NCBI RefSeq assembly: GCF_014058705.1
Contig: NZ_CP059692.1
Location: 1,059,001 to 1,123,000, forward strand
Source: Aureimonas mangrovi
GTDB lineage: Bacteria > Pseudomonadota > Alphaproteobacteria > Rhizobiales > Rhizobiaceae
DNA length: 64,000 bases
Reading direction: 5' to 3'
The translations under genes and the position numbers were made by a program. Positions within the stretch are counted from its first letter, which is position 1. Each line of letters begins with the position of its first letter. The notes beneath the pieces were generated by a model. It searched no databases and had not been told where the DNA came from. It saw nothing but the letters and a program-made list of their open reading frames with translations. This document shows, in pieces, positions 24,036 to 34,752 of the stretch.

Positions 24036-26111
24036 ATGAGCGGACAAGAGTGCCGTCTCATCGGGACTTCGGCCGCAGTTCGGGGCAGACGCCACATGTT
24101 CACATCCGACGAGCCCCGGGCGCATGCAGCACGGGCCGGCGCAGCATCCGCAGCGTCCTCGGGCGGCGCGACGTCGCTGGTCGATCCCGCCTATGTGGCC
24201 GGCCGCGTGTGGCGCGGTCGCTGGTTCATCATCCTGTTGAGCATCCTCGGCGCGGCGCTGGGCGTCTTCATCGCGCTCGCGACACCCAACGTGTATCGCG
24301 CCGCGACGCAACTCATCATCGACCCGCGCGGGCTCAACCTCGTCCAGAACGAGGTGACCCAGACCCCGCTCGGCCTCGCCTCGGATGCCGCGCTCGCGCT
24401 CATCCAGAGCCAGATCGCGGTGGCGACGTCCTACGGCGTGCTGGAACAGGTTGTCGATCGCGCGAACCTCACTCAGGATCCCGAGTTCAACGGGACGGCG
24501 GAAGGCCCCTTCGACCGCTATATCCCGGCCCTGCCGTTCTTCGAAGACGAGACGCCGGAAGCCGGGATCGAGGACCGACGCCTCGTGACGCTGAGCAATC
24601 TGAGTCGCGCGGTGGGCGCGGAGCGTAGCGCCAACAGCTTCGTCATCAATGTCAGCGTCGAGAGCCGGGACCCGCAGAAGGCGGCAGACCTTGCCAATCT
24701 CGTTTCGGAGGTCTTCGTCGAGGAGCAGCGCCGCGCGCAGGTGGAAACCGCACGCGACGCGACGGCGGCGCTGACCTCTCGCCTTGCAGAACTTCGCACA
24801 CGCGTTTCGCAGGCCGAGGAGGCGGTGGAGCGCTACAAAGCCGAGAACCAGCTCGTCGGCGTCGGCGGGCGGCTGATCGACGACGAATACATCGTGCGCA
24901 TCAACGAGCAACTCGCCGACATACGCGGGCAGATTCCGGTCCTGCGCGTGCGCGCCGAGTCCATGCAAAGCACGACGGTGGACGACGTCGTCACCGGCGC
25001 CTTCCCGGAAGAGCTCAGCTCTCAGGCACTGGTGCGTCTTCGTCAGACCTATGCGGAAGCGCAACAGGAGAACGCGGTGCTGGCCGCGCGGCTCGGCCCG
25101 CGCCATCCGCAATACATCGCCAGCCAGGAAGCTCTCGGCACGGCGCGGCGCGCCATCGCGAGCGAGCTCGAACGCGTCGCGGCGGCTGCGCGCACCGAAC
25201 TGGAGCGCGCTCAGCAGACCGAGCGCGATCTTTCGACCGAGATCACGACGCTGCGCCAACGCCAGATCGAGACGAGTGAGGCCTTCGTGCCGCTGCGCGA
25301 GCTGGAGCGCAATGCCGACGCCTCGCGCGCCGTCTACGAGGCGACGCTTCTGCGCTCGCGCGAGGTCGGCGAGCAGGAGAGCCTCAACACGATCAACATG
25401 CGCACGATCTCGGCCGCGACGCGCCCGCTGGATCCGTCCGGTCTCTCGCGTCGCGTGATCGTGGCGGCAGGCGGCATCGGCGGCTTCGCCATCGGTTTCG
25501 CGATCGTCCTCGCGCTGGCGCTCTATTCGTCGATCCGCTCGCGCCTTACGGTGGCGCCGACGCAGCCGGCTTTCGACCGCCCTGTCTGGACCGCGCTGCC
25601 GCCACCCCAGCATCCCGGCCGCAGGCGCGCCGACCGTGCCAACCGGACCTATCGCAAGTTCCGCGCCGCACCGGGCGCCGCCGTCGCGGCGAGCGATGCG
25701 GCAAGTCCTCGAGCGTCGTCTGGGGGGAAAGACGCCGATTCGTCGAAGGGTGAGGTCGAGAACGCGGACGAGATGGACAAGCGGCAGAGCGCGCCGCGAA
25801 CCGTGTCGCTGGCACAAGCTTCGATGACTGCGGGGGCGGCCGCGCGCCGCGAGGCTAGCGCGACAGACCAGGCACCGAATGCGACCGGGGAAGCACCGGC
25901 AGGCGAAGGCGAACCAACCGAACCGGCGGACGCGGCGGCGCAGGAGCGCCGCGAGATGCTGCGTCGTCGCATCCGCGAGATCGGCGCGCGCCGTCGCGGC
26001 GAAGCGCTGCCGGACGGAACGCCAGGGGCCGTGCAGCGGCTCGCCGGCTCACAGCGCGCAACCATTGCGGACATCAAGCGGCGCCGCGCTGCCCGGCACG
26101 ACAAGAACTAG
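24036..26111 (+). CDS. Wzc/GumC-like polysaccharide co-polymerase without kinase domain
   Basis: This gene encodes 691 residues; ATG 24096 is an alternative start 20 codons in. A first membrane segment (about 63-82) is followed by a Wzz domain, a long periplasmic coiled-coil region (about 210-430), the conserved GNVR-like stretch before a second membrane segment (about 475-500), and a low-complexity cytoplasmic tail of some 190 residues rich in Ala, Arg and Glu. No Walker A motif is present, so the tyrosine-kinase half of Wzc/ExoP is missing. It sets chain length and couples polymerisation to export. The end overlaps edd by four bases (convergent). Confidence 0.88.
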   Translation: MSGQECRLIGTSAAVRGRRHMFTSDEPRAHAARAGAASAASSGGATSLVDPAYVAGRVWRGRWFIILLSILGAALGVFIALATPNVYRAATQLIIDPRGLNLVQNEVTQTPLGLASDAALALIQSQIAVATSYGVLEQVVDRANLTQDPEFNGTAEGPFDRYIPALPFFEDETPEAGIEDRRLVTLSNLSRAVGAERSANSFVINVSVESRDPQKAADLANLVSEVFVEEQRRAQVETARDATAALTSRLAELRTRVSQAEEAVERYKAENQLVGVGGRLIDDEYIVRINEQLADIRGQIPVLRVRAESMQSTTVDDVVTGAFPEELSSQALVRLRQTYAEAQQENAVLAARLGPRHPQYIASQEALGTARRAIASELERVAAAARTELERAQQTERDLSTEITTLRQRQIETSEAFVPLRELERNADASRAVYEATLLRSREVGEQESLNTINMRTISAATRPLDPSGLSRRVIVAAGGIGGFAIGFAIVLALALYSSIRSRLTVAPTQPAFDRPVWTALPPPQHPGRRRADRANRTYRKFRAAPGAAVAASDAASPRASSGGKDADSSKGEVENADEMDKRQSAPRTVSLAQASMTAGAAARREASATDQAPNATGEAPAGEGEPTEPADAAAQERREMLRRRIREIGARRRGEALPDGTPGAVQRLAGSQRATIADIKRRRAARHDKN

Positions 26112-27925
26112 AAGACGCTGGCGCCTTCGTCGGCCGGGCGTACGGCCCGGCGGAAGACGCCGAAGAGTTCACGTCCCAGCCCGAACTCGTTGCGCGAGAG
26201 ATCTTCGACCGCAAGCGGGCGCGCAGCGAACTCCTCTTGCGGTACCAGCACCGATAACTCGCCGGTCTCGCCATCGAGGCGGATCATGTCGCCGTCGCGG
26301 ATGCGGCCGATCGCACCGCCTTCCTTCGCCTCCGGCGTGACATGGATCGCGGCCGGCACCTTGCCGGAGGCGCCCGACATGCGCCCGTCGGTCACCAGCG
26401 CCACCTTCTGCCCGCGATCCTGCAGGACGCCGAGCGAGGGCGTCAGCTTGTGCAGTTCCGGCATGCCATTGGAGCGCGGACCCTGGAAGCGCACTACGGC
26501 AACGAAGTCGCCCGTCAACTCGCCCGCCTTGAAAGCGGCCTGCAGATCGTCCTGGTCGGAGAAGACGCGCGCGGGCGCTTCCACGACCCGCCGCTCGGGC
26601 TTGACGGCCGAGACCTTGATGACCGCCTTGCCCATGTTGCCTGTGAGCATGCGCAGGCCGCCATTGGCGGAGAAGGGTGCGTCGGCCGTCGTCAGGACCT
26701 TCGTGTCGCCGCTCTCCAGCGGAACCGGACGGCGCTCGACGGTCTTGCCGTCCGCTGCCAGATGCGCCTCCACCGTGTAGGCGCCGAGGCCCGTGCCCCA
26801 GGCGGTGCGCACATCGTCGTGCAGGAGGCCGGCCGACAGGAGCTCCCGGATCAGGAAGCCCATGCCGCCGGCCGCGTTGAAGTGGTTCACATCCGCAAGG
26901 CCATTCGGATAGACGCGCGCCAGAAGCGGCGTCGCGTCGGACAGCTCCGAGATGTCGGCCCAGGTCAGCTGTACGCCGGCGGCCGCCGCGATGGCGACGA
27001 GATGCATGACGTGGTTGGTAGAGCCGCCCGTCGCGTGGAGGCCGACGACGCCGTTCACCACCGCCCGTTCGTCCACGACGAGGCCGGCGGGCGTGTATTC
27101 GTTGCCGAGCGCGGTGATGGAGAGCGCACGCTTTGCGGCCTCGCGGGTCAGCGCCTCGCGCAGCGGCGTTCCCGGATTGACGAAGGAGGAGCCGGGCGTG
27201 TGCAGGCCCATGATCTCCATCAGCATCTGGTTGGAGTTGGCCGTGCCGTAGAAGGTACAGGTGCCCGGCCCGTGATAGCTCTTCGATTCGGCTTCGAGTA
27301 GAACGTCGCGCCCGACTTTGCCTTCGGCATAAAGCTGACGGATGCGCGATTTCTCGTCGTTCGGCAGGCCGCTCGTCATCGGTCCCGCCGGCACGAAGAT
27401 CGCCGGCAGGTGGCCGAAGGTCAGGGCGGCGATGGCAAGCCCCGGCACGATCTTGTCGCAGATGCCGAGATAGACGGCCGCATCGTACATGTCGTGGGAG
27501 AGGCCGACGGCGGCGGCCATGGCGATGACGTCTCGCGAGAAGAGCGAGAGCTCCATGCCACCCTGGCCCTGCGTGACGCCGTCGCACATCGCGGGCACGC
27601 CCGAGGCGACCTGCGCCGTCGCTCCCACCTCTCGCGCGGCCTGACGGATCAATTCCGGATAGGTCTCGTAGGGCTGATGGGCCGAGAGCATGTCGTTGTA
27701 GGCGGTGATGATGCCGAGATTGGGCGCGACATCACCGGACAGCATCGCCTTGTCGCCCGGGCCGCAGGCCGCGAACGCATGGGCGAGGTTGCCGCAATTG
27801 AGACGCGAACGCTTCGGCCCCTCGGCACCCTTGGCGGCAATGCGCTCCAGATAGGCTTCGCGCGTGGCGCGCGAGCGCTCCCGGATGCGATCGGTGATGG
27901 TCTCGATGCGCCGGTCTGCGGCCAT
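26108..27925 (-). CDS. edd: 6-phosphogluconate dehydratase
   Basis: This gene encodes 605 residues. It converts 6-phosphogluconate to KDPG in the Entner-Doudoroff route, using a 4Fe-4S cluster. IlvD/Edd motifs are present: [48 protein letters not shown] and the C-terminal [17 protein letters not shown]. Length matches the family. It is the last gene of zwf-pgl-edd on the minus strand, 26 bases after pgl. The eda aldolase gene is not in the window. Confidence 0.97.
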   Translation of the reverse strand: MAADRRIETITDRIRERSRATREAYLERIAAKGAEGPKRSRLNCGNLAHAFAACGPGDKAMLSGDVAPNLGIITAYNDMLSAHQPYETYPELIRQAAREVGATAQVASGVPAMCDGVTQGQGGMELSLFSRDVIAMAAAVGLSHDMYDAAVYLGICDKIVPGLAIAALTFGHLPAIFVPAGPMTSGLPNDEKSRIRQLYAEGKVGRDVLLEAESKSYHGPGTCTFYGTANSNQMLMEIMGLHTPGSSFVNPGTPLREALTREAAKRALSITALGNEYTPAGLVVDERAVVNGVVGLHATGGSTNHVMHLVAIAAAAGVQLTWADISELSDATPLLARVYPNGLADVNHFNAAGGMGFLIRELLSAGLLHDDVRTAWGTGLGAYTVEAHLAADGKTVERRPVPLESGDTKVLTTADAPFSANGGLRMLTGNMGKAVIKVSAVKPERRVVEAPARVFSDQDDLQAAFKAGELTGDFVAVVRFQGPRSNGMPELHKLTPSLGVLQDRGQKVALVTDGRMSGASGKVPAAIHVTPEAKEGGAIGRIRDGDMIRLDGETGELSVLVPQEEFAARPLAVEDLSRNEFGLGRELFGVFRRAVRPADEGASVF

Positions 27926-27951
27926 CCCAGCCTCCGTTGGTTTAAGGCGCC

Positions 27952-28653
27952 TCAGGGCGCCCAGAAGATCTCGATCGGCTCTTGCCGCTCGCCGCGCAGC
28001 ACCGCGCGCACGGGCATCTCTTCCGCAGGCCCCTCCTGCACCGCCTTATCGAGCACGCCGCGCTTCTCCTCGCCTTCGATATGAAGGGCAAGAAAGCGGG
28101 CAGCGAGAATCGGCGGCAGGGTCAGCGTGACGCGGGGCTCGCCGGAGCCCGGCGCTTCGATCGCCTCGAACATCGCCGAACTCGCGGGGTCGATCGCCTC
28201 GGCGAGCCGGTCTCCACCCGGGAAGAACGACGCCGTGTGGCCGTCGGTGCCCATGCCAAGGACGAGTGCATCGATGGGCCGCTCGAGGCGATGAGCTGCG
28301 CCCAGCGACGAAGCCTCCTCGCGCGCCGTCGTGCCTTCCCGGTAGTATGGCGCGAAGGATGCGGCAGCGGCCGGACCTTGCAGGAGATTGCTGCGCAGGA
28401 AGGCGGCGTTGGAGCGATCGCTTGCTTCCGGCACCCAACGCTCGTCTACGAGCAGGACGGTCACGCCCGACCAGTCGATCCCGGCCGCGGAGAGCTTGCG
28501 CAGGAACAGCGCCGGCGTCGAGCCGCCCGAAACGGCGAGCGTCGCCGCGCCATGCGTCGCGAGCCCGCCCGCCAGCACAGCCGCGACGCCTGCCGCCAGC
28601 GCCTCGGCAAGTGCCTCGCGGGTTTCGTAGGCGTGCAGGTTCATCGCGGCCAT
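27952..28653 (-). CDS. pgl: 6-phosphogluconolactonase
   Basis: This gene encodes 233 residues. It hydrolyses 6-phosphogluconolactone. Typical segments are [19 protein letters not shown] and [18 protein letters not shown] (the phosphate-binding region). The start is ATG 28653, six bases after the zwf stop, so it is translated as part of the zwf operon. Length is normal. Confidence 0.96.
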   Translation of the reverse strand: MAAMNLHAYETREALAEALAAGVAAVLAGGLATHGAATLAVSGGSTPALFLRKLSAAGIDWSGVTVLLVDERWVPEASDRSNAAFLRSNLLQGPAAAASFAPYYREGTTAREEASSLGAAHRLERPIDALVLGMGTDGHTASFFPGGDRLAEAIDPASSAMFEAIEAPGSGEPRVTLTLPPILAARFLALHIEGEEKRGVLDKAVQEGPAEEMPVRAVLRGERQEPIEIFWAP

Positions 28654-28659
28654 CTCAGA

Positions 28660-30138
28660 TCACTCGGGTTCGTGCCACGTCCGCCCATCGCGCTCGATCA
28701 GCGCGATCGAGCCGGACGGGCCCCAGGTGCCTGCGGTGTAGCCCTGCGGCTTCATTTCCGCGTCCGCCCAGGCGTTCAAGATCGGGTCGATCCATTCCCA
28801 GGCGGCCTCCACCTCGTCCTTGCGCATGAAGAGCGTCTGGTTGCCGCGGATCACGTCCATCAGGAGGCGTTCGTAAGCATCCGGGTTGCGCACGCCGAAG
28901 CTCTCGGCGAAGCTCATGTCGAGCGGAACATGGCGCAGGCGCATGCCGCCGGGGCCAGGGTCCTTGATCATCAGCCACTGCTTCACGCCCTCGTCCGGCT
29001 GCAGGCGCAGGACAAGCTGGTTCTGTGCCACCGAGCCCACGCCCTCGCCGAAGATCGAATGTGGAATCTTGCGGAAGGTGACGACGATCTCGCTCATCCG
29101 CTGGGCGAGGCGCTTGCCCGTGCGCAGGTAGAAGGGCACGCCGGCCCAACGCCAATTGTCGATCTCCGCCTTGATGGCGACGAAGGTCTCGGTATCGCTC
29201 GTCGGCGCGCCGAGATCATCGAGATAGCCCTTGACCGGGCCTCCGGCCGAGGCGCCCGCGCGATACTGCCCGCGCACCGTCAGATGCTCGACATTGGAGC
29301 CGTCGATCGGCTTCAGCGAGCGCAGGACCTTCAGCTTCTCGTCGCGCAGGGCATCTGAGTCGAGCGCGAAGGGCGGCTCAAGCGCCACGAGGCAAAGCAG
29401 CTGGACGATATGGTTCTGGACCATGTCGCGCAGCGCACCGGCCTTGTCGTAATAGCCCGCGCGCCCTTCCAGCCCGACGCTTTCGGCGACGGTGATCTGG
29501 ACGTGGTCCACATAGGCCGCATTCCAGACCGGCTCGTAGAGCATGTTGGCAAAGCGCAGCGCCATCAGGTTCTGCACGGTCTCCTTGCCGAGATAGTGGT
29601 CGATGCGGAAGACCTGCTCCTCGGCGAAATGCTCGCCGATTACGGTGTTCAGCGCGCGGGCGGATTCCAGATCGCGTCCGACGGGCTTCTCGACGACGAT
29701 GCGGCTGTTGTCGTGGGCGAGGCCCTTTTCGCGGATGCGCGAGGCAAGGTCGCCGAACAGGCCGGGGCCGACTGCCAGATAGAAGGCTCGGATGCGATCG
29801 CCGTTCTTCTCGTCCAGAAGGCTTTTCAGATCATCCCATCCGTCATCGGACTGGGCGTCCACCTGTCGATAGAACAGACGATCGAGGAAGCGCTTCGTCG
29901 CCGCGTCCTCACGCTCGTCGTCGGGCACGTGCGCCTCCAGCGCCTTCAAAGCGAAGGCGCGGTAGTCCTCATCGGAAAGCTCGGAGCGCGAGGCGCCGAT
30001 GATGCGCGCGCCGTCCGGCAACTGGCCGTCGAGATCGCGATGATAGAGCGCGGGCAGGAGCTTGCGTTCGGCGAGGTCGCCGCTGCCGCCGAAGACGACG
30101 TAATCGAACAGTTCGACGGGTATGATCTGGCTGGACAC
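28660..30138 (-). CDS. zwf: Glucose-6-phosphate 1-dehydrogenase
   Basis: This gene encodes 492 residues from GTG 30138, the start that aligns with family N-termini; a longer reading adds 18 unlikely residues. The nucleotide-binding segment is [18 protein letters not shown] and the active-site signature is [13 protein letters not shown]. It feeds glucose-6-phosphate into the Entner-Doudoroff and pentose phosphate routes and makes NADPH. It leads zwf-pgl-edd. A palindrome (TAATCGATTA) lies about 90 bases upstream. Confidence 0.97.
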   Translation of the reverse strand: MSSQIIPVELFDYVVFGGSGDLAERKLLPALYHRDLDGQLPDGARIIGASRSELSDEDYRAFALKALEAHVPDDEREDAATKRFLDRLFYRQVDAQSDDGWDDLKSLLDEKNGDRIRAFYLAVGPGLFGDLASRIREKGLAHDNSRIVVEKPVGRDLESARALNTVIGEHFAEEQVFRIDHYLGKETVQNLMALRFANMLYEPVWNAAYVDHVQITVAESVGLEGRAGYYDKAGALRDMVQNHIVQLLCLVALEPPFALDSDALRDEKLKVLRSLKPIDGSNVEHLTVRGQYRAGASAGGPVKGYLDDLGAPTSDTETFVAIKAEIDNWRWAGVPFYLRTGKRLAQRMSEIVVTFRKIPHSIFGEGVGSVAQNQLVLRLQPDEGVKQWLMIKDPGPGGMRLRHVPLDMSFAESFGVRNPDAYERLLMDVIRGNQTLFMRKDEVEAAWEWIDPILNAWADAEMKPQGYTAGTWGPSGSIALIERDGRTWHEPE

Positions 30139-30224
30139 GGGGTGCGGGCCCTCGAATCGAAGAGCGGCGCGGCCGCCCGGACGCTGCCGCAAGGCAGCAC
30201 GAATCTCGCCCGGAAGATAGGATT

Positions 30225-30234
30225 TAATCGATTA
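30225..30234. promoter_or_regulatory. Palindrome between bphP and zwf, operator candidate
   Basis: TAATCGATTA is a perfect 10-base palindrome, extended by AT-rich flanks, in an otherwise GC-rich 99-base gap just before the zwf start. Zwf operons are often controlled by a RpiR/HexR-type repressor at such positions. Which protein binds, if any, is not shown by the sequence. Confidence 0.35.
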
Positions 30235-30237
30235 GCG

Positions 30238-32823
30238 TCAACTTGTTTTCCCGCGGGCGACTGTAGCGATGGCGGCGAGGAGTTCATCGGCCGCGAAGGG
30301 CTTCCTGATCGCCACGACCCTGCCGGCGGCCGGCGGGAAATCGATATGCTCCCCATAGCCGGTCACGAAGACATAGGGCACGCCCTTCGCATTGAGATCG
30401 GGCAGGAGGGCGAAACTCGTTTCCGTACCCAGATTGACGTCGAGGACGGCGACGTCCACGGCCTGCGCCTCAATCACCTTGCGCGCCTCGGCGATGCTCG
30501 CGGCCACGAAGACGTTCGCCATGCCGTTGTCGTCCATCACCTGCTCGGCATCAAGCGAGATGATCATGTTGTCCTCGACGATCAGACCGTTCAGGCCATC
30601 AAGCGCGCCTGGCGCGAACGGCGCGGGTGCCATCGGCCCGCCGGCTGGCGCGATATGATGCGCGACCGCCTTGGCCGGAACGTGGAACGTGCCGGCCGGC
30701 AGGGTGAAGCGTGCCTCGAGGCCCGAGAGCCTGTAGTCCACGCGCGCCTCTCCACCGAGATCATGTGGGATGGAGCGTTCGATGATGGTCGATCCGAAAC
30801 CGCGCCGCGTGGGCGCCTGGACGGGCGGGCCGTCGCTCTCGCGCCATTCGATCGCGCAGTTCTCGTTCTCGTCGACGCGCCAGGTGATGTCGACCGCACC
30901 GGAGGAATCCGACAAAGCGCCGTATTTCGCCGAGTTGGTGACGAGTTCGTGCAGGACGAGGGCGAGCGTAGAGAAGGCGCGGGCCTCGACGCGCACCGGG
31001 GGCCCTGAAACGCGAACGCGCGAGGCCTTCGGCCCGATATAGGCCGAGACCTCGGTCTCGATGATTTCCGTCAGCGGCACCGCAGCGAAGTTCTCGCGGG
31101 TGATCTGGTCATGCGCGCGCGCCAAAGCCTGAATGCGTCCGCCGATGATCCGTGCAAAGTCGTCCACGTCGCTCGCGCCGGGCTTGGACTGGACGATGAG
31201 CGCGCGGATCAGGCTGAGGACGTTCCTCACGCGGTGATTCAGTTCGGCGATCAGGAGTTCCTGGCGCTGGTTGGCCAGCGCCTGCTGGCGCTCCGATTCC
31301 TCGTTGAAGCGCAGCAGCACTTCGAGGATCGACACGCGCAGCGCCTCGGCGGCCTGCTTCTCGCTCTCGTTCCACTCGACGGAACGACCGCGCACGGTCT
31401 CCTGCCAGGTCTCGAAGCTCTTGCGCGGCGTCAGGCGAGCCCCGTTCGGACCGAACCCGGTCTCCTTGGTGTGTGGATCGCCCGCCCAGGAGACCGTGCG
31501 AATCATCTCCTGGCGGAAGAAGAGGATGTAGTCGCGCGGGGCGCGCGAGACGGGAATGGCAAGCACGCCCGCCACCTTTTCCAGATAGTCGAGCGCTGGC
31601 TGGTGGACCGCCCCGAGTTCGCTGTTGGCGTAGACGCGGCTTGCGCCGGTCCGGTTGAGGAAACGCGACAGAGCCTCGACCTCTTCGAAGCTCGGGCAGG
31701 TGCCGAAGGCCCGCAATTGGCCCTTGGCGTAGACGGCGAAGCCATCCGAGGGAATGATCTCGCGCAGCTCCTCGGAGAAGTCCGCGATAGCTTCGACCGA
31801 GGGCGTGGCCGCCACGATCCGGGCCACGAAGCGATCGTGCATGGTGCGGGCCAGTTCTTCGGCCTGTCGGCGCTCCTTGTAGAGGCGCCCCTCGATGATG
31901 AGGGAAACCATCTGGCCGAACAGTTCGACGGCCGAGCGCAGGTCCAGCGGCAGGTGGCGTGCCGCGTAATGGTGGAGCGCGAAAAGGCCCCAGAGCTTGC
32001 CGTCGATCACGATCGACACCGACATAGACGCGCCGACGCCCATGTTGCGCAGATATTCCAGATGGATCGGTGAGACGGCGCGCATCACCGAGAGCGAGAG
32101 GTCGAGCGGTTTGCCGTGCGGATCGAGCGACGGCAGGATGTCGGCCGCCGTGCCGTCGACATCGAAGATCGAGCGGATCTGGTTGCGGACGTAGAGCGCC
32201 CGCGCCTGAATGGGGATGTCGCTCGCCGGATAGTGCAAGCCAAGGAACGAGCCGATGCCGCTGCGGGCCGACTCCGCGATGACGTGACCCGAGCCGCTCT
32301 CTGCGAACTGGTACAGCATCACCCGGTCGAAGCCGGTGACACCGCGAAGCTGGCGCACCGCCTCGCGATAGAGGGTCTGAAGGTCCGGTGCCTTCTGCAC
32401 GCGCGTGATCATGCTCTTGACGAGGGAGCCTTGGTTGACCTCGCCTTCGCTCGTCGCCGGTTCAGCCTCGATCACCACCGAGCCGCCCGAGATGTGAACC
32501 GCCACGTCGAAACGGCGCCCGTCGCCCATCAGGTCGAGGCCGAAGACGCGCTCGGATCCCTCGTTGGAGGCAAGCACCTGCAGGCGGCCGCGAATGGCGT
32601 GGACGGAGTTCTGCGGAAGGATCGAGGTCAGGGGCTCGCCGAGAAGGTCCTTGGCAGAACGTCCGATGAAGCGCTCGACATTGGCGGAGGCGCGCTCGAT
32701 CAGCCAGTCCATCGAGACGACGAGAAGGAAGCCCACGTCCTGGATGCGGCCGAGCAGATGGATCGGCTCGCGGTCGCAATTGGTGAGGTCGACCTGGAAT
32801 TGCGTGGGATCGTCTTCGTTCAC
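30238..32823 (-). CDS. bphP: Bacteriophytochrome with HWE-type histidine kinase and C-terminal receiver domain
   Basis: This gene encodes 861 residues from GTG 32823, which overlaps the bphO stop (GTGA). Order: PAS-GAF-PHY photosensory core, HWE/HisKA_2 kinase (AELNHRVRNVLSLIR), receiver domain (LIVEDNM, VAVLDVNLG, IRKPF). Cys16 near the N-terminus is the expected biliverdin attachment site. DIPIQAR (Asp202 onward) and RAVSPIHLEYLRNMGV are chromophore-pocket motifs; PRKSF is the PHY tongue. One oddity: the usual PHG after the conserved GxIQ is DVG here. It likely senses red/far-red light. Physical distance from zwf is 99 bases. Confidence 0.92.
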   Translation of the reverse strand: MNEDDPTQFQVDLTNCDREPIHLLGRIQDVGFLLVVSMDWLIERASANVERFIGRSAKDLLGEPLTSILPQNSVHAIRGRLQVLASNEGSERVFGLDLMGDGRRFDVAVHISGGSVVIEAEPATSEGEVNQGSLVKSMITRVQKAPDLQTLYREAVRQLRGVTGFDRVMLYQFAESGSGHVIAESARSGIGSFLGLHYPASDIPIQARALYVRNQIRSIFDVDGTAADILPSLDPHGKPLDLSLSVMRAVSPIHLEYLRNMGVGASMSVSIVIDGKLWGLFALHHYAARHLPLDLRSAVELFGQMVSLIIEGRLYKERRQAEELARTMHDRFVARIVAATPSVEAIADFSEELREIIPSDGFAVYAKGQLRAFGTCPSFEEVEALSRFLNRTGASRVYANSELGAVHQPALDYLEKVAGVLAIPVSRAPRDYILFFRQEMIRTVSWAGDPHTKETGFGPNGARLTPRKSFETWQETVRGRSVEWNESEKQAAEALRVSILEVLLRFNEESERQQALANQRQELLIAELNHRVRNVLSLIRALIVQSKPGASDVDDFARIIGGRIQALARAHDQITRENFAAVPLTEIIETEVSAYIGPKASRVRVSGPPVRVEARAFSTLALVLHELVTNSAKYGALSDSSGAVDITWRVDENENCAIEWRESDGPPVQAPTRRGFGSTIIERSIPHDLGGEARVDYRLSGLEARFTLPAGTFHVPAKAVAHHIAPAGGPMAPAPFAPGALDGLNGLIVEDNMIISLDAEQVMDDNGMANVFVAASIAEARKVIEAQAVDVAVLDVNLGTETSFALLPDLNAKGVPYVFVTGYGEHIDFPPAAGRVVAIRKPFAADELLAAIATVARGKTS

Positions 32824-33425
32824 GAGAGGGGCTGGCCGCTGAGGTCGGCCACGCGGGCGTAGAAGTCGAAGGTCGCACGCGCTGCTTCCACCGCTCGCGT
32901 CGTGCGCGCAGGCGACCATTCGAGCGTCGATGCGGCCCTCATCAGTTCCAAGAAACGGTCTCCGTCGCGGGCGCCCTGAAGGTAGCGCCGTGCCTTCAGC
33001 CGGCTGTCACCGGCGATTGCTTCCTCGATGCGTCGATGAATGAGAGTTGCTCCCAGGCGCGAGCCTTCCACCACATATGAAACGCCGATGGCCTGCGGCA
33101 AGTCCAGCTGGCGCAACGGAAATTCGGGAACCTGCAGTTCCACGACCTGCATAGACTCCAGATCGAGTCGAAGTTGCGGCAGGCGCGACCATTGCGGCCA
33201 GTCGGGCAGAAGATCGAGAAGTGGGCTCGCCGCCACCACGGGTTCGATCGCCTCGTGGCAGGCGTGGTTCATCGCGATGAAGCGCGCATAGGCATCGCCG
33301 TCGAGATGATCGAGGATCGCGGCGAACCGCGCGTCGAGGCGCTCATGGTTCTCGGCGGTCCCCTCACGAAGTGCGCGCCGCAGATCGAGCCTGCGCGACC
33401 TCGGGTCGTCCTTGGAGTTCTGCAT
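32820..33425 (-). CDS. bphO: Heme oxygenase, biliverdin-producing
   Basis: This gene encodes 201 residues. It is a compact heme-oxygenase fold; the proximal His is probably His27 (ENHERLDARF). It makes biliverdin, the chromophore of bacteriophytochromes. The stop overlaps the bphP start by four bases, so pigment supply and apoprotein are made together. Homology is to the BphO group rather than to larger eukaryote-like enzymes. Upstream lies the polyamine oxidase gene on the same strand, 28 bases away. Confidence 0.9.
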   Translation of the reverse strand: MQNSKDDPRSRRLDLRRALREGTAENHERLDARFAAILDHLDGDAYARFIAMNHACHEAIEPVVAASPLLDLLPDWPQWSRLPQLRLDLESMQVVELQVPEFPLRQLDLPQAIGVSYVVEGSRLGATLIHRRIEEAIAGDSRLKARRYLQGARDGDRFLELMRAASTLEWSPARTTRAVEAARATFDFYARVADLSGQPLS

Positions 33426-33453
33426 CGGTCCCTTCGAGTGGCCTCTGCGTCCT

Positions 33454-34752
33454 TCAGAAGCGATCCCGGAGGGAGAACCACGTCATCGCCATGAAAAGCA
33501 AGGGCGCCCGCAACGCGGCACCGCCCGGAAAGGCCGGTATATTCAACTCCTTGAGGATATTCAGCCTGTCCGGCCCTCCGGTGACCTGCTCGGCGTAGAG
33601 GCGCCCACAATAGTTCGACAGCATCACGCCATGACCGGAAAAGCCCGCGATCGCCGTCACGCCGGGCCGGACGTCGGCGACATAGGGCATGCGGGTCATC
33701 GTGACGGCGACCGAACCGCCCCAGGCATGATCGATCGGCACGCCCTTCAGGTGCGGCCAGACGCTCTCGATCTGCTTTCGGATCGCCGGTTCGATGGAGC
33801 TGTCGCCGCCGTTCGAATAGGCCTCCCGGCCGCCGAACAGCAGGCGGTTGTCCGGCGTGCGGCGGAAATAGCGCACGACGAAGCGCGAATCGTCGACCGA
33901 TTCGCCGCCCGGGATGACGCGCTGCGGCTGCTGCAGCGGCGCGGTCGCGGCGATGAAGGAGCGGATCGGCATGACGTGCGCGGCGGTGCGCCGATCAAGA
34001 TCGCCGCCGTGCGCGTTGGTCGCGATGAGCACGCGATCGGCCGTCAGCGTACCTCGATCGGTCTCGACGGCGACCTTGCCACCATCCTTTCCCAGGCTGA
34101 GTGCGCGCGTTTCCTCGAAGATCGCCGCGCCGGCGCGGGCCGCTACGCCCGCGGTGCCGACGAGGATCCGCAGCGGCTGGACATGACCGGTGCCCGTGTC
34201 GCGGATGCCGCCATGATAGACGTTCGAGCCCAGCCGTTCGGCGGTTTCTGCCGCGTTCAGGAAAGTGGCGTGCGGGTAGCCGTAGCGCTCGGCGAGGTTC
34301 CCGGCGTGCTCGCGATAGTCGTCGACCAGCCGCTTCCTGTGCGCGACGGAGATCTGGCCGGGCACGTAGCCGGCATCGATGCCGTGAGCTTGCGCGAAGG
34401 CGAGAAGATGCGCCTTGGCGTCCTCGGCCATGTCGAACAGCGCTTTGGAGCGCTCGAAGCCGAGGCTCGGCTCCAGTTCGTCAGGCCAGAGGCGGTGGCC
34501 GGTGCCGAGCTGGCCGCCGTTGCGTCCGGAGGCGCCGTCGCCGAGGCGGGCAGCCTCCACAAGCGCGACGCGCACGCCGGCGAGCGCCAGATGCGCAGCC
34601 GCCGACACGCCGGTGAAGCCGCCGCCCACGATGACAACGTCATAGGCGGCCGAGCCGTCCAGCGCGGCGTAGCGTGGGCGCTCTTCGAGCAGGGCCTCGT
34701 AGGCCGAGACGCCCGGCGATATGGGAGACTGGTAGGGCGCGGCCTCAGACAT
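33454..34752 (-). CDS. puuB: FAD-dependent oxidoreductase, gamma-glutamylputrescine oxidase-like
   Basis: This gene encodes 432 residues. The dinucleotide fold is at VVIVGGGFTGVSAAAHLA (about 39-56), with the DAO-family ASGRNGGQLGTGHR motif and C-terminal GFSGHGVMLSNYCGRLYAE. PuuB oxidises gamma-glutamylputrescine to the aldehyde. The start overlaps the end of the glutamine-synthetase-like gene by eight bases, a typical puuA-puuB pairing. The aldehyde dehydrogenase and hydrolase partners are not in this window. Confidence 0.88.
   Translation of the reverse strand: MSEAAPYQSPISPGVSAYEALLEERPRYAALDGSAAYDVVIVGGGFTGVSAAAHLALAGVRVALVEAARLGDGASGRNGGQLGTGHRLWPDELEPSLGFERSKALFDMAEDAKAHLLAFAQAHGIDAGYVPGQISVAHRKRLVDDYREHAGNLAERYGYPHATFLNAAETAERLGSNVYHGGIRDTGTGHVQPLRILVGTAGVAARAGAAIFEETRALSLGKDGGKVAVETDRGTLTADRVLIATNAHGGDLDRRTAAHVMPIRSFIAATAPLQQPQRVIPGGESVDDSRFVVRYFRRTPDNRLLFGGREAYSNGGDSSIEPAIRKQIESVWPHLKGVPIDHAWGGSVAVTMTRMPYVADVRPGVTAIAGFSGHGVMLSNYCGRLYAEQVTGGPDRLNILKELNIPAFPGGAALRAPLLFMAMTWFSLRDRF

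Noticed and set aside
23964-25817. A 617-residue minus-strand ORF opposite the Wzc-like gene
   Set aside because: Its Arg/Asp-rich composition is typical of an antisense frame in GC-rich DNA; the plus-strand frame has family features.
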